From Cupriavidus nantongensis (lineage in GTDB: Bacteria; Pseudomonadota; Gammaproteobacteria; Burkholderiales; Burkholderiaceae): 64,000 nucleotides of DNA. Positions 49,070 to 58,833 of the stretch are shown here, one piece after another. Position numbers and translations under genes: made by a program. How positions within the stretch are numbered: the first letter of the stretch is position 1; each line of letters starts with the position of its first letter. Location: positions 496,001-560,000 of the forward strand of contig NZ_CP014844.1 in assembly GCF_001598055.1 (NCBI RefSeq), read 5' to 3'. The notes under the pieces are model-generated. The model worked only from the letters and a program-made list of their open reading frames with translations. It had not been told where the DNA came from and did no database searches.

Positions 49070-50467
49070 ATGAGCTTGTTCCGCACCAAGGACATCGACG
49101 CTATGCTGGCCGTCGCGCGCGATGACGGCCTGAAAAAGGTGCTGGGTCCGGTCGACCTGGTGCTGATGGGCATCGGCGCCATCATCGGCACCGGCATCTT
49201 CGTGCTGACCGGCACCGGCGCGCTGACCGCGGGGCCAGCGCTGACGGTGTCGTTCGTGATCGCGGCGCTGGCGTGCGGCTTTGCCGCGCTGTGCTACGCG
49301 GAATTCGCCTCGGCGATCCCGGTGTCGGGCTCGATCTATACCTACAGCTACGCCACGCTGGGCGAGATCGTCGCGTGGATGATCGGCTGGGACCTGCTGC
49401 TGGAATACGGGCTGGCGACGTCGGCGGTGTCGGTGGGCTGGTCGGGCTATTTCCAGTCGCTGATGGCCGGCTTCGGCATGAAGCTGCCGGCCGCGCTGAG
49501 CGCGGCGCCAGGCTCGGTGCCGGGCGTGCAGACCGTGCTGAACCTGCCGGCGTGCCTGATCATGCTGGCCATCACCTGGGTGGTGTCGTACGGCGTGCGC
49601 GAGTCTGCGCGCGTCAACAACCTGATGGTGGCGGTGAAGATCGGCGTGGTGCTGCTGTTTATCGCGGTGGGCGTGTGGCACGTGCAGCCCGCCAACTGGC
49701 AGCCGTTCGCGCCGTTCGGCTTTGCCGGCATCTTCAATGCGGCGGCGCTGGTGTTCTTCGCCTTTATCGGCTTCGATGCCGTGACCTCGGCCGCGGAAGA
49801 AGTGCGCAACCCGCGCCGCGACCTGCCGATCGGCATCATCGGCTCGCTCGCGGTCTGCACCGTGCTGTATGTGGTGGTGGCGGCGATCATGACCGGCATC
49901 GTGCCGTTCGCGAAGTTTGCCGGGGTGGACCATCCGGTCTCGCTGGCGCTGCAGTTCGCCGGGCAGAACTGGGTCGCGGGCTTTGTCGACCTGGGCGCGA
50001 TCCTCGGCATGACCACGGTGATCCTGGTGATGACCTACGGCCAGACCCGCGTGATCTTCGCCATGTCGCGCGACGGGCTGCTGCCCGAGCGGCTGTCGTC
50101 GGTGCATCCGGTGCATGCCACGCCGTATTTCGCCACCTGGACCGTCGGCGTCGTGTTTGCCGCGATTGCCGCCTTCGTGCCGCTGAACGTGCTGGCGGAG
50201 CTGATCAATATCGGCACGCTGGCCGCCTTTACGCTGATCTCGGTCGCGGTGCTGGTGCTGCGCAAGACCCGGCCCGAGTTGCCGCGCGCGTTCCGCTGCC
50301 CGGGCGTGCCGGTGGTGCCGCTGCTGTCGATCGGCTTCTGCCTGTTCCTGATGGCCCACCTCCAGGCGCTGACCTGGGTCGCCTTCCTGGTGTGGCTGGC
50401 GCTGGGGCTGGTGATCTACTTCGCCTATGCGCGGCGCAATGCCGTGCTGCATAACCACGGCGGCTGA
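49070..50467 (+). CDS. APC-family amino acid permease (cationic-amino-acid-transporter type)
   Basis: A 465-residue transporter with about 12 membrane helices. GIGAIIGTGIFVLTGTGALT is the signature unwound TM1; FASAIPVSGSIYTYSYATLG, FIGFDAVTSAAEEVRNPRRD and MTYGQTRVIFAMSRDGLLP are CAT/YfnA-like motifs. Imports an amino acid by ion coupling, likely the substrate of the neighbouring aminotransferase pathway. GGGAG precedes the ATG. Converges on the second MocR gene with 2 bases between stops. Confidence 0.88.
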   Translation: MSLFRTKDIDAMLAVARDDGLKKVLGPVDLVLMGIGAIIGTGIFVLTGTGALTAGPALTVSFVIAALACGFAALCYAEFASAIPVSGSIYTYSYATLGEIVAWMIGWDLLLEYGLATSAVSVGWSGYFQSLMAGFGMKLPAALSAAPGSVPGVQTVLNLPACLIMLAITWVVSYGVRESARVNNLMVAVKIGVVLLFIAVGVWHVQPANWQPFAPFGFAGIFNAAALVFFAFIGFDAVTSAAEEVRNPRRDLPIGIIGSLAVCTVLYVVVAAIMTGIVPFAKFAGVDHPVSLALQFAGQNWVAGFVDLGAILGMTTVILVMTYGQTRVIFAMSRDGLLPERLSSVHPVHATPYFATWTVGVVFAAIAAFVPLNVLAELINIGTLAAFTLISVAVLVLRKTRPELPRAFRCPGVPVVPLLSIGFCLFLMAHLQALTWVAFLVWLALGLVIYFAYARRNAVLHNHGG

Positions 50468-50469
50468 GG

Positions 50470-51879
50470 TCAGCGCGCGCCGCGCTCCGCTGCCGCCTTC
50501 ATGAACGCCACCGCGCGCGGCTCGTTGGCATAGGCGGCGTTGATGCGGATCCACGCCGAGGTCTCGCCGCCCGGGCGGAAGTAGTTGCCCGGCGCCAGCG
50601 TCACGCCGAACTGTTCGCCCAGCGTCACCAGCTCGCGCGAGTCCTCGATGCCGGGCGGGCGCGCCCACAGGAAGTTGCCGCCGGAGGGCTGGCAGAACAC
50701 CTCCCAGCCGTTGCCATGCAGCTGGCGCACCGCGTTGGCGACGGCCTCGCGCACGCGCAAGCGCAGCCGCTCCACGTACTTGCGGTAGCCGCCGCGCTCC
50801 AGCAGCGCCGCGGTCACCGCTTCGGCAAAGTGCGAGCCGGCCACGCTGGTCAGCACCTTCACATCGACCAGGTCCTTGACCAGCGCCTTGTCGGCCACCA
50901 GGTAGCCGATCCGCAGCGAGGCCGACACCGTCTTGGAGAAGCCGCCGATGTAGATCACGTGCTCGAGCTGGTCGAGCGTGGCCAGCCGGTCGGTGAAGTG
51001 GGTCTGGAAGTCCGAGAAGATATCGTCCTCGACAAAGCGGAAGCCATGGCGGCGCGCCAGCTCCAGCAGCCGGAACGCGACCGGCGGCGCGAGCGTCGAG
51101 CCGGTCGGGTTCTGCAGCACGCTGTTGGTGAAGAACAGCTTGGGCTTGTGCTGGCGCAGCAGCGCCGCGGTGGCGTCAGGGTCGGGGCCGTCGGGCGTGT
51201 GCGGCACGCCCACCAGCTGCACCCCGTGCAGGCGCAGCAGGCCAAAGAGGTTGTAGTAGCCGGGGTCTTCGACGAACACCGTGTCGCCCGGCTTGAGCAG
51301 GTGGCGCACCACCAGGTCCAGGGCCTGGCTGGCGCCGGTAGTGATCAGCACCTGCGGCAGTTCCGCCGCGATGCCCAGCTGGCGCACGCGCAGCAGCACC
51401 TGGCGGCGCAGCTCCGGATGGCCCATCGGCGTGGCGTAGTGGATCACGCTGTCGATCTCGTTGCGCGAGATCGCGCGGATCGCCTGCGTCAGGCCCTCCA
51501 CGTCGCGCCAGCTCTCGGGGACGAAGCCGCCCGCCAGCTTGAGCGTGCCGCTGGGGTGGTTGAACTGCTCCAGGATATGGTCGGACAGGTCCTCGGCCAG
51601 GCTGGGGTCCGACCAGCCGCGCGCCGAGCGCCCCGCCAGCGGACTGTCCGCCACATAGAACCCCGACCCCTGCCGCGAATCGAGCAGCCCCTGCGACACC
51701 AGCCGGTCATAGGCCTCGATCACCGGGAAGCGGCTGATGCCGTTCTCGGCCGCCAGCTGCCGGATCGACGGCAGCCGCGCGCCGGGGCGCGCCTCGCGAT
51801 TGCCGATCCACGCCTTCACGCCGTCGACGATCTGCTCGGTCAGTGGAATTCCGGTGGAAGCATCTAAGATGAGTTTCAT
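50470..51879 (-). CDS. Second MocR-type regulator
   Basis: A 469-residue regulator: GntR HTH (LTEQIVDGVKAWIGNREARP; LPSIRQLAAENGISRFPVIE) and aminotransferase domain with PLP lysine in YIGGFSKTVSASLRIGYL. ATG 51879 gives the conserved MKLILDASTG start; longer in-frame ORF would include the CTGTAC sites upstream. Related in layout to the gene at 43772-45232 but clearly a separate paralogue. Confidence 0.9.
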   Translation of the reverse strand: MKLILDASTGIPLTEQIVDGVKAWIGNREARPGARLPSIRQLAAENGISRFPVIEAYDRLVSQGLLDSRQGSGFYVADSPLAGRSARGWSDPSLAEDLSDHILEQFNHPSGTLKLAGGFVPESWRDVEGLTQAIRAISRNEIDSVIHYATPMGHPELRRQVLLRVRQLGIAAELPQVLITTGASQALDLVVRHLLKPGDTVFVEDPGYYNLFGLLRLHGVQLVGVPHTPDGPDPDATAALLRQHKPKLFFTNSVLQNPTGSTLAPPVAFRLLELARRHGFRFVEDDIFSDFQTHFTDRLATLDQLEHVIYIGGFSKTVSASLRIGYLVADKALVKDLVDVKVLTSVAGSHFAEAVTAALLERGGYRKYVERLRLRVREAVANAVRQLHGNGWEVFCQPSGGNFLWARPPGIEDSRELVTLGEQFGVTLAPGNYFRPGGETSAWIRINAAYANEPRAVAFMKAAAERGAR

Positions 51880-51953
51880 GGGCGGAGCTGCCGGGGAGCT
51901 GCCGGTGGGCTGCCGGTGAGGGGCGGTGGGCAGGCAACTGTCAGGAAAAACTA

Positions 51954-51990
51954 CTGAACAGTCCATCGAAAACTGTTCACAACTGTACAT
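51954..51990. promoter_or_regulatory. CTGT(A/T)C sites upstream of the second MocR gene
   Basis: CTGAACAG (51954-51961, inverted) and direct repeats CTGTTCACAA (51973) and CTGTACATGG (51983) lie 75-110 bases before the MocR ATG. The core resembles that at the first MocR gene. Confidence 0.5.
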
Positions 51991-52103
51991 GGGATTGTAG
52001 TGAGGGATGCGAATAATGGAAGCGTGGCGGACGAAGGCGCCGGCATCCGCATCCAGGATGCTCCGGCACCCGCGCTGACCGCCGGGCTGACAAGGAGTGC
52101 AAC

Positions 52104-52451
52104 ATGCGCGAACTACGGACTTTCGAACTGGACCAACCCGGACTGCCGGTGAGCTGGCGTGCCGGTTACGGGCAGACCGTCTGCGCGGCGGCGGGCAAGC
52201 TGTGGGTGACGGTGGAAGGCAATCCCAACGATATCTGGCTGGAACCGGGCCAGGAACTGGCGCTGCCCGAGGGCTATAGGGTCTGGCTGTCCGGCGATGG
52301 TACGGGGGCGCGCTTCACGCTGGCGCAGACGCCCGCGCCGTGGTCGATGCAACGGCTGGCCGCGTGGCTGCGCGCGCTGCGGCATCGGGTGACCGAGCAC
52401 AGCACCGATGCGTTCGGCGAATGCCCGCGGATATGGGCGTTGTGCCGGTAA
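52104..52451 (+). CDS. DUF2917 protein
   Basis: A 115-residue protein with the cupin-like core VCAAAGKLWVTVEGNPNDIW and LEPGQELALPEGYRVWLSGD of DUF2917, and an arginine-rich C-terminal tail (WLRALRHRVTEH). Function unknown. CAAGGAG precedes the ATG. Ended by a good terminator. Confidence 0.8.
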   Translation: MRELRTFELDQPGLPVSWRAGYGQTVCAAAGKLWVTVEGNPNDIWLEPGQELALPEGYRVWLSGDGTGARFTLAQTPAPWSMQRLAAWLRALRHRVTEHSTDAFGECPRIWALCR

Positions 52452-52480
52452 CGCGGCAGGCAGTCATCTGGATGCGGCGC

Positions 52481-52506
52481 AAAGGCCACCGGCAAGGTGG
52501 CCTTTT
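52481..52506 (+). terminator. Rho-independent terminator of the DUF2917 gene
   Basis: AAAGGCCACC pairs with GGTGGCCTTT across GGCAA, then TTTG; a clean intrinsic terminator. Confidence 0.9.
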
Positions 52507-52575
52507 GTTTGTCCGCAGCGCGCAGACACCTACTCTATAAGGACGCCGGCACCCCGCCGTCCGGGTTCCGCCCCA

Positions 52576-52606
52576 TTGATTTACGTTAACGTCAACGTCA
52601 TACAAT
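52576..52606 (+). promoter_or_regulatory. MerR-type promoter/operator of icmF
   Basis: TTGATT (52576-52581) and TACAAT (52601-52606) are 19 bases apart, the over-long spacer of MerR-family promoters. TTTACGTTAACGTCAA (52580-52595), a 16-bp dyad with one mismatch, starts within the -35 hexamer and fills most of that spacer. It resembles sites reported for LiuR, which controls branched-chain acyl-CoA catabolism (recollection). The regulator is not in the window. Confidence 0.65.
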
Positions 52607-52715
52607 CGACCCGCCCCAACCCCGGGGCGCAGCCCGCGCGTTTCCAGCCAAGCCGGCACAGAACGGCGCCGGCGGACGCCGCGGTCGCAGCCAACACCCC
52701 GACACGGTGGAGACA

Positions 52716-55700
52716 ATGACCGACCTTTCCGATGTCCATGATGTGCGCCGCGGCGCGCCCCAGCCCAAGCCGGTGCAGCCCGGCACCGGCCCGGTCAACA
52801 AGGTGCGCTTCGTCACCGCCGCATCCCTGTTCGACGGCCACGACGCGTCGATCAACATCATGCGCCGCATCCTGCAGTCGCACGGCTGCGAGGTGGTCCA
52901 CCTCGGCCACAACCGCTCGGTCGAGGAGATCGTGACCGCCGCGCTGCAGGAAGACGCGCAGGGCATCGCGATCTCCAGCTACCAGGGCGGCCATGTCGAG
53001 TACTTCAAGTACATGGTCGACCTGCTGCGCGACAAGGGCGGCGAACACGTGCAGGTCTTCGGCGGCGGCGGCGGCGTGATCGTGCCCGACGAGATCCGCG
53101 AACTGCAGGCCTACGGCGTGGCCCGCATCTACAGCCCCGAGGACGGCCAGCGCATGGGCCTGGCCGGCATGATTGCCGACATGGTGCAGCGCTGCGACCT
53201 CGACCTGAGCCGCTATGCGCCCGCCTCGCTCGATCCCGTCGCCGCCGGCGACCGCCGCGCGCTGGCGCAGCTGATCACCGCGCTCGAGAACGGCAAGGCC
53301 GATGCGGCGCTGGTGGCGGCGATGCATGCCCAGGCGCAGCGGGCATCAATCCCCGTGCTCGGCATCACCGGCACCGGCGGCGCCGGCAAGTCGTCGCTGA
53401 CCGACGAGCTGATCCGCCGTTTCCGCCTCGACCAGCAGGACGCGCTGTCGATCGCCGTGATCTCGATCGACCCGTCGCGGCGCAAGTCGGGCGGTGCGCT
53501 GCTGGGCGACCGCATCCGCATGAACGCGATCAACCACCCCAACATCTTCATGCGCTCGATGGCGACGCGCGAGGCCGGCTCCGAGATCTCGCAGGCGCTG
53601 CCTGATGCGATCGCCGCGTGCAAGGTGGCGGGCTTCGACCTGGTGATCGTCGAGACCTCGGGCATCGGCCAGGGCGACGCCGCCATCGTGCCGCACGTCG
53701 ACCTGTCGCTGTACGTGATGACGCCCGAGTTCGGCGCCGCCAGCCAGCTCGAGAAGATCGACATGCTCGACTTCGCCGACTTCGTCGCCATCAACAAGTT
53801 CGACCGCAAGGGTGCGCAGGATGCCTGGCGCGACGTGGCCAAGCAGGTGCAGCGCAACCGCGAGCAGTGGCACGGCAAGCCCGAGGACATGCCGGTGTAC
53901 GGCACCCAGGCGTCGCGCTTCAACGACGATGGCGTCACCATGCTGTACCAGGGCTTGCGCGAGGCGCTGGCCGGACATGGCCTGAAGGTGAAGGCGGGCA
54001 CGCTGCCGGTGCTGGCCGGGCGCATCTCCACCGGCCAGAACGTGATCGTGCCGCCGGCGCGCAGCCGCTACCTGGCCGAGCTGGCCGACACCGTGCGTGC
54101 CTACCACCGCCGCGTCGCCGAGCAGAGCCGCATCGCTCGCGAGCGCCAGCAGCTGCGCGAAGCCAGCCGCATGCTGCAGGCCGCGCAGGGCGACGGCGCC
54201 GCGCTGGACGCGCTGGCCGCGGAGCGCGACAGCGCGCTGGGCCAGGTCGAGCGCAAGCTGCTGGCAATGTGGCCGCAGATGCGCGAGGCCTACAGCGGCG
54301 ACGAATACGTGGTGAAGATCCGCGACAAGGAGATCCGCACCGGGCTGGTCACCACCACGCTGTCGGGCACCAAGGTGCGCAAGGTGGTGCTGCCGCGCTT
54401 CGACGACGACGGCGAGGTGCTGAAGTGGCTGATGCGCGAGAACGTGCCCGGCAGCTTCCCGTACACCGCCGGCGTGTTCGCGTTCAAGCGCGAGAACGAA
54501 GACCCCACGCGCATGTTCGCCGGCGAAGGCGATGCCTTCCGCACCAACCGGCGCTTCAAGCTGGTGTCGCAGGGCATGGATGCCAAGCGCCTGTCGACCG
54601 CGTTCGACTCGGTCACGCTGTACGGCGAAGACCCGCACCTGCGCCCCGATATCTACGGCAAGGTGGGCAACTCGGGCGTGTCGATCGCCACGCTCGACGA
54701 CATGAAGGTGCTGTACGACGGCTTCGACCTGACCAGCCCGAGCACCTCGGTGTCGATGACCATCAACGGCCCGGCGCCGACCATCCTGGCGATGTTCATG
54801 AACACCGCCATCGACCAGCAGCTCGACAAGTTCCGCGCCGACAACGGCCGCGATCCCACCGCCGACGAAGAGGCCAAGATCCGCGCGTGGGTGCTGCAGA
54901 ACGTGCGCGGCACGGTGCAGGCCGATATCCTGAAGGAAGACCAGGGCCAGAACACCTGCATCTTCTCCACCGAGTTCTCGCTCAAGGTGATGGGCGATAT
55001 CCAGGAGTACTTCGTGCACCACCAGGTGCGCAACTTCTACTCGGTGTCGATCTCGGGCTACCACATCGCCGAGGCCGGCGCCAACCCGATCTCGCAGCTG
55101 GCGTTCACGCTGTCCAACGGCTTCACCTATGTGGAAGCGTACCTGGCGCGCGGCATGCATATCGACGATTTCGCGCCCAACCTGTCGTTCTTCTTCTCCA
55201 ACGGCATGGACCCCGAGTACAGCGTGCTGGGCCGCGTCGCGCGCCGCATCTGGGCCGTGACCATGCGCGACAAGTACGGCGCCAACGAGCGCAGCCAGAA
55301 GCTGAAGTACCACATCCAGACCTCGGGGCGCTCGCTGCATGCGCAGGAGATCGACTTCAACGATATCCGCACCACGCTGCAGGCGCTGATCGCGATCTAC
55401 GACAACTGCAATTCGCTGCACACCAACGCCTACGACGAGGCCATCACCACGCCCACCGGCGAATCGGTGCGCCGCGCGCTGGCGATCCAGCTGATCATCA
55501 ACCGCGAGTGGGGCGTGGCCAAGTGCGAGAACCCCAACCAGGGCAGCTTCCTGATCGAGGAGCTGACCGACCTGGTGGAAGAGGCGGTGCTGCAGGAGTT
55601 CGAGCGCATCGCCGAGCGCGGCGGCGTGCTGGGCGCGATGGAGACCGGCTACCAGCGCGGCAAGATCCAGGAGGAATCGCTCTACTACGAGCAGCTCAAG

Positions 55701-56006
55701 CACGACGGCACGCTGCCGCTGATCGGCGTGAACACCTTCCGCAATCCGGACGGCGACCCGGTGCCGCAGAAGCTGGAACTGGCGCGTTCCAGCGAGGCCG
55801 AGAAGCAGAGCCAGCTCGAGCGCCTGCAGGCATTCCAGCAGGCTCATGCCGACGAAGCCCCGGCGATGCTGCAGCGGCTGCGCCAGGCGGTGATCGACAA
55901 CCAGAACGTGTTCGCGGTGCTGATGGACGCGGTGCGGGTCTGCTCGCTGGGGCAGATCACGCATGCGCTGTTCGAGGTCGGCGGGCAATACCGGCGCAAT
56001 ATGTAG
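52716..56006 (+). CDS. icmF: Fused isobutyryl-CoA mutase IcmF
   Basis: A 1096-residue adenosylcobalamin enzyme interconverting isobutyryl-CoA and n-butyryl-CoA. Domains: B12-binding (residues ~30-150; [15 protein letters not shown] with ligand His42, then FGGGGG), MeaB-like G-protein chaperone (~205-430; [10 protein letters not shown] with Lys225, [31 protein letters not shown]), and the substrate-binding mutase barrel (~550-1096; [16 protein letters not shown]). No frameshift between the domains. GTG 52707 is an alternative start; the GGAG lies rather close to ATG 52716. Confidence 0.96.
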   Translation: MTDLSDVHDVRRGAPQPKPVQPGTGPVNKVRFVTAASLFDGHDASINIMRRILQSHGCEVVHLGHNRSVEEIVTAALQEDAQGIAISSYQGGHVEYFKYMVDLLRDKGGEHVQVFGGGGGVIVPDEIRELQAYGVARIYSPEDGQRMGLAGMIADMVQRCDLDLSRYAPASLDPVAAGDRRALAQLITALENGKADAALVAAMHAQAQRASIPVLGITGTGGAGKSSLTDELIRRFRLDQQDALSIAVISIDPSRRKSGGALLGDRIRMNAINHPNIFMRSMATREAGSEISQALPDAIAACKVAGFDLVIVETSGIGQGDAAIVPHVDLSLYVMTPEFGAASQLEKIDMLDFADFVAINKFDRKGAQDAWRDVAKQVQRNREQWHGKPEDMPVYGTQASRFNDDGVTMLYQGLREALAGHGLKVKAGTLPVLAGRISTGQNVIVPPARSRYLAELADTVRAYHRRVAEQSRIARERQQLREASRMLQAAQGDGAALDALAAERDSALGQVERKLLAMWPQMREAYSGDEYVVKIRDKEIRTGLVTTTLSGTKVRKVVLPRFDDDGEVLKWLMRENVPGSFPYTAGVFAFKRENEDPTRMFAGEGDAFRTNRRFKLVSQGMDAKRLSTAFDSVTLYGEDPHLRPDIYGKVGNSGVSIATLDDMKVLYDGFDLTSPSTSVSMTINGPAPTILAMFMNTAIDQQLDKFRADNGRDPTADEEAKIRAWVLQNVRGTVQADILKEDQGQNTCIFSTEFSLKVMGDIQEYFVHHQVRNFYSVSISGYHIAEAGANPISQLAFTLSNGFTYVEAYLARGMHIDDFAPNLSFFFSNGMDPEYSVLGRVARRIWAVTMRDKYGANERSQKLKYHIQTSGRSLHAQEIDFNDIRTTLQALIAIYDNCNSLHTNAYDEAITTPTGESVRRALAIQLIINREWGVAKCENPNQGSFLIEELTDLVEEAVLQEFERIAERGGVLGAMETGYQRGKIQEESLYYEQLKHDGTLPLIGVNTFRNPDGDPVPQKLELARSSEAEKQSQLERLQAFQQAHADEAPAMLQRLRQAVIDNQNVFAVLMDAVRVCSLGQITHALFEVGGQYRRNM

Positions 56007-56036
56007 ACCCCGATCCACGCGCTGACCGGTAATCGC

Positions 56037-56067
56037 GCAGGGCGGCCGCGGTGAAGGGCCGCCCTGC
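56037..56067 (+). terminator. Hairpin between icmF and the HIT gene
   Basis: GCAGGGCGGCC and GGCCGCCCTGC form a perfect 11-bp stem with a 9-base loop, 31 bases past icmF. No T-run; TACACT (56070-56075), a -10 candidate for the next gene, follows directly. Confidence 0.6.
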
Positions 56068-56150
56068 GTTACACTCGAATGCTGCGCCGCACCCTGGCCG
56101 CACCATAGCGCTGGCGGCAACTAATTCCGAGACAACCGCAACACAAGACC

Positions 56151-56588
56151 ATGGACACCCAGTACAGCCCGAACAACATCTTTGCCAAGATCCTGCGCGG
56201 CGAAATGCCGTGCATCAAGGTGTACGAGGACGACGACACCATCGCCTTCATGGACATCATGCCGCAGGCCGACGGCCATACGCTGGTGGTGCCCAAGGAA
56301 GCCGCGGTCAACCTGTTCGACCTGTCGGAGCGCGGCGCCCAGGCCGCCATCGTCGCCACCCAGCGCGTGGCGCGCGCGGTGCGCGCGGCCTTCAACCCCG
56401 ACGGCATCTCGATCGGCCAGTTCAACGGCGCCGCGGCGGGCCAGACCGTGCCGCACATCCATTTCCACATCGTGCCGCGCTACAACGACCAGTCGCTGCG
56501 CGGCCACGCGCGCGACATGCAGGAGCCGGAAGTGCTCAAGGGGCATGCCGAACGCATCATCGCGGCGCTGCGCGAGCAGGCGCCCTGA
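56151..56588 (+). CDS. HIT-family (HinT-like) nucleotide-binding hydrolase
   Basis: A 145-residue protein with the histidine triad in GQTVPHIHFHIVPRYND and the N-terminal NNIFAKILRGEMPCIKVYED of the HIT fold. Hydrolyses AMP-lysine-like phosphoramidates or dinucleotides; physiological substrate unknown. Normal length. The gene lies 45 bases before hbd. Confidence 0.92.
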   Translation: MDTQYSPNNIFAKILRGEMPCIKVYEDDDTIAFMDIMPQADGHTLVVPKEAAVNLFDLSERGAQAAIVATQRVARAVRAAFNPDGISIGQFNGAAAGQTVPHIHFHIVPRYNDQSLRGHARDMQEPEVLKGHAERIIAALREQAP

Positions 56589-56632
56589 ATCACGCATCCA
56601 AGCATTCAACCAAGCAAGCAGAGGAAGACAAG

Positions 56633-57487
56633 ATGGCAATCAAGACTGTAGGCATCGTCGGTGCCGGCACCATGGGCAATGGCATCGCCCAGGCCTGCGC
56701 AGTGGTGGGACTGAACGTGGTGATGGTCGACATCAGCGACGCCGCCGTTCAGAAGGGCGTGGCCACGGTGTCGGGCAGCCTGGACCGGCTGATCAAGAAG
56801 GAAAAGCTGACCGAGGCGCAGAAGGCCGACGCGCTGGCGCGCATCAAGGGCAGCACGTCGTATGACGACCTCAAGGCCGCCGACATCGTGATCGAGGCCG
56901 CCACCGAGAATTACGACCTCAAGGTCAAGATCCTCAAGCAGATCGACGGCATCGTCGGCGACAACGTCATCATCGCGTCGAACACCTCGTCGATCTCGAT
57001 CACCAAGCTGGCTGCGGTGACGTCGCGCGCCGACCGCTTTATCGGCATGCACTTCTTCAACCCGGTGCCGGTGATGGCGCTGGTCGAACTGATCCGCGGC
57101 CTGCAGACCAGCGACGCCACCCACGGCGCCGTCGAAGCGCTGGCCAGGGAACTGGGCAAGTACCCGATCACGGTCAGGAACAGCCCGGGCTTCGTCGTCA
57201 ACCGCATCCTGTGCCCGATGATCAATGAGGCGTTCTGCGTGCTGGGCGAAGGCCTGGCCTCGCCGGAAGAGATCGACGAGGGCATGAAGCTGGGCTGCAA
57301 CCATCCGATCGGACCGCTGGCGCTGGCCGACATGATCGGGCTGGACACCATGCTGGCGGTGATGGAAGTGCTGTACACCGAGTTCGCCGATCCGAAGTAC
57401 CGTCCGGCGATGCTGATGCGCGAGATGGTGGCCGCGGGCTACCTGGGGCGCAAGACGGGGCGTGGGGTGTACGTGTATAGCAAGTAA
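56633..57487 (+). CDS. 3-hydroxybutyryl-CoA dehydrogenase
   Basis: A 284-residue NAD(P)-dependent enzyme of the Hbd/PaaH type. Rossmann motif KTVGIVGAGTMGNGIAQACA, catalytic IGMHFFNPVPVMALVEL with His and NSPGFVVNRILCPMINEAF with Asn, GCNHPIGPLALADMIGLD, and an ending GRKTGRGVYVYSK. Oxidises (S)-3-hydroxybutyryl-CoA; can join the butyryl-CoA made by IcmF upstream to beta-oxidation. GAGGAAGA precedes the ATG. Confidence 0.94.
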   Translation: MAIKTVGIVGAGTMGNGIAQACAVVGLNVVMVDISDAAVQKGVATVSGSLDRLIKKEKLTEAQKADALARIKGSTSYDDLKAADIVIEAATENYDLKVKILKQIDGIVGDNVIIASNTSSISITKLAAVTSRADRFIGMHFFNPVPVMALVELIRGLQTSDATHGAVEALARELGKYPITVRNSPGFVVNRILCPMINEAFCVLGEGLASPEEIDEGMKLGCNHPIGPLALADMIGLDTMLAVMEVLYTEFADPKYRPAMLMREMVAAGYLGRKTGRGVYVYSK

Positions 57488-57497
57488 GTCGGACCTG

Positions 57498-57523
57498 GAC
57501 CCGCCACTTTCAGTGGGCGGGTC
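57498..57523 (+). terminator. Hairpin downstream of hbd
   Basis: GACCCGC..GCGGGTC outer and CACT/AGTG inner pairs with one bulged G and a TTC loop. No T-run. The following 170 bases to rhuM show no gene. Confidence 0.55.
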
Positions 57524-57694
57524 TGGTCTGAGCGAGGCCGGCGGCTGGACTTGGGTCAGCGCCGGCCTTTTCCGTTGGTGGTGCCGTTCGGCACGGTATC
57601 GGCACACTCTGCAACAATCCGGGCGATCCCTTCGGGTAGTCTATGGGGTCGTTCGCGACGACGCGATCAAGGAACTGGTAGAGGAATCCCGCCT

Positions 57695-58705
57695 ATGCGT
57701 ACTGGCGAACTCATCTTGTACACCACCGAGGACGGGGGGACGCGGATCCGGCTGCGGGCGGAAGGTGGAACGGTCTGGCTGTCGCAGTTGGAGATGGCGG
57801 AACTGTTTTCGTCCTCGAAGCAGAACATTGGCCAGCACATCAAGAACGTGCTGGCGGATGGCGAGTTAGCGGAGCATTCAGTTGTAAAGCAAAACTTTAC
57901 AACTGCCTCCGACGGCAAAAGCTACCGAACCATGCTCTACAACCTCGACATGATCCTGGCAGTAGGCTATCGGGTTCGCTCGCATCGTGGCACCCAGTTT
58001 CGCCAATGGGCCACCACCCACCTGCGCGAATTCCTGGTCAAGGGCTTCGTCATGGATGACGAACGGCTCAAGGAGCCCGGCGGCTGGGATTATTTCGACG
58101 AGCTGATCCAACGCATCCGGGACATCCGGGCGTCCGAAAAGCGGTTTTACCAGAAGATCCGTGATATCTATGCGACGGCGGTCGATTACGACGGCACCAC
58201 CGAGCAGGCGCAGCGATTTTTCGCCAAGACCCAGAACAAGATGCTGTGGGCCATTACCGGCCACACCGCCGCGGAGCTGATTGCAGCCCGATCCGATTCG
58301 AGCCAGCCGAATATGGGGCTGACGAGCTGGAAGGGCGGCCGGGTGCGGCGGGGCGACGTGGGCGTTGCCAAGAATTATCTGCAGCAGCCGGAGTTCGACG
58401 CGCTCAACCGCATTGTGGTGATGTATCTCGACTACGCCGAAAGCATGGCCCTGCGTCGCAAGACGATGACGATGCAGGAATGGGCGGACAAGCTGGATGC
58501 GTTCCTGGCGTTCAACGAACGCGAAGTCCTGACGCATGCCGGCAAGGTCTCAGCGGAAGTGGCAGAGCGCCTGGCGCTCGAGCGCTATACCGAATTCGAG
58601 GCAAAACGGCGCGACGCCGAGCGCCTCGCCGCCGACGCCGAGGACGTCGCGGCGCTGGAACGACTCGAGCAGCAGCTTGACGGTACCGTGGTCAAAAAAC
58701 CGTGA
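57695..58705 (+). CDS. rhuM: RhuM-family protein
   Basis: A 336-residue protein matching the RhuM family (named from Salmonella pathogenicity island 3; now widespread, often on islands). The N-terminal VWLSQLEMAELFSSSKQNIG is an HTH-like (KilA-N/Bro-type) segment, and SKQNIGQHIKNVLADGELAE, LYNLDMILAVGYRVRSHRGT, FRQWATTHLREFLVKGF are conserved. A C-terminal coiled region (LALERYTEFEAKRRDAERLA) follows. Function unknown. Lower-GC codon use at its 5' part than in its neighbours suggests acquisition. No partner gene is adjacent. AGAGGAAT precedes the ATG. Confidence 0.85.
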   Translation: MRTGELILYTTEDGGTRIRLRAEGGTVWLSQLEMAELFSSSKQNIGQHIKNVLADGELAEHSVVKQNFTTASDGKSYRTMLYNLDMILAVGYRVRSHRGTQFRQWATTHLREFLVKGFVMDDERLKEPGGWDYFDELIQRIRDIRASEKRFYQKIRDIYATAVDYDGTTEQAQRFFAKTQNKMLWAITGHTAAELIAARSDSSQPNMGLTSWKGGRVRRGDVGVAKNYLQQPEFDALNRIVVMYLDYAESMALRRKTMTMQEWADKLDAFLAFNEREVLTHAGKVSAEVAERLALERYTEFEAKRRDAERLAADAEDVAALERLEQQLDGTVVKKP

Positions 58706-58833
58706 CCATCGCCTTATTCCCAGGCCGTCTGTAATCCCGCTTACACCGCGTTATATACCGAAACAATCCGCCGCATCTGGTAACAGGAATGCGCGGTAGA
58801 GTGCACCCATTCCTTTTACGACGACACCGCATC

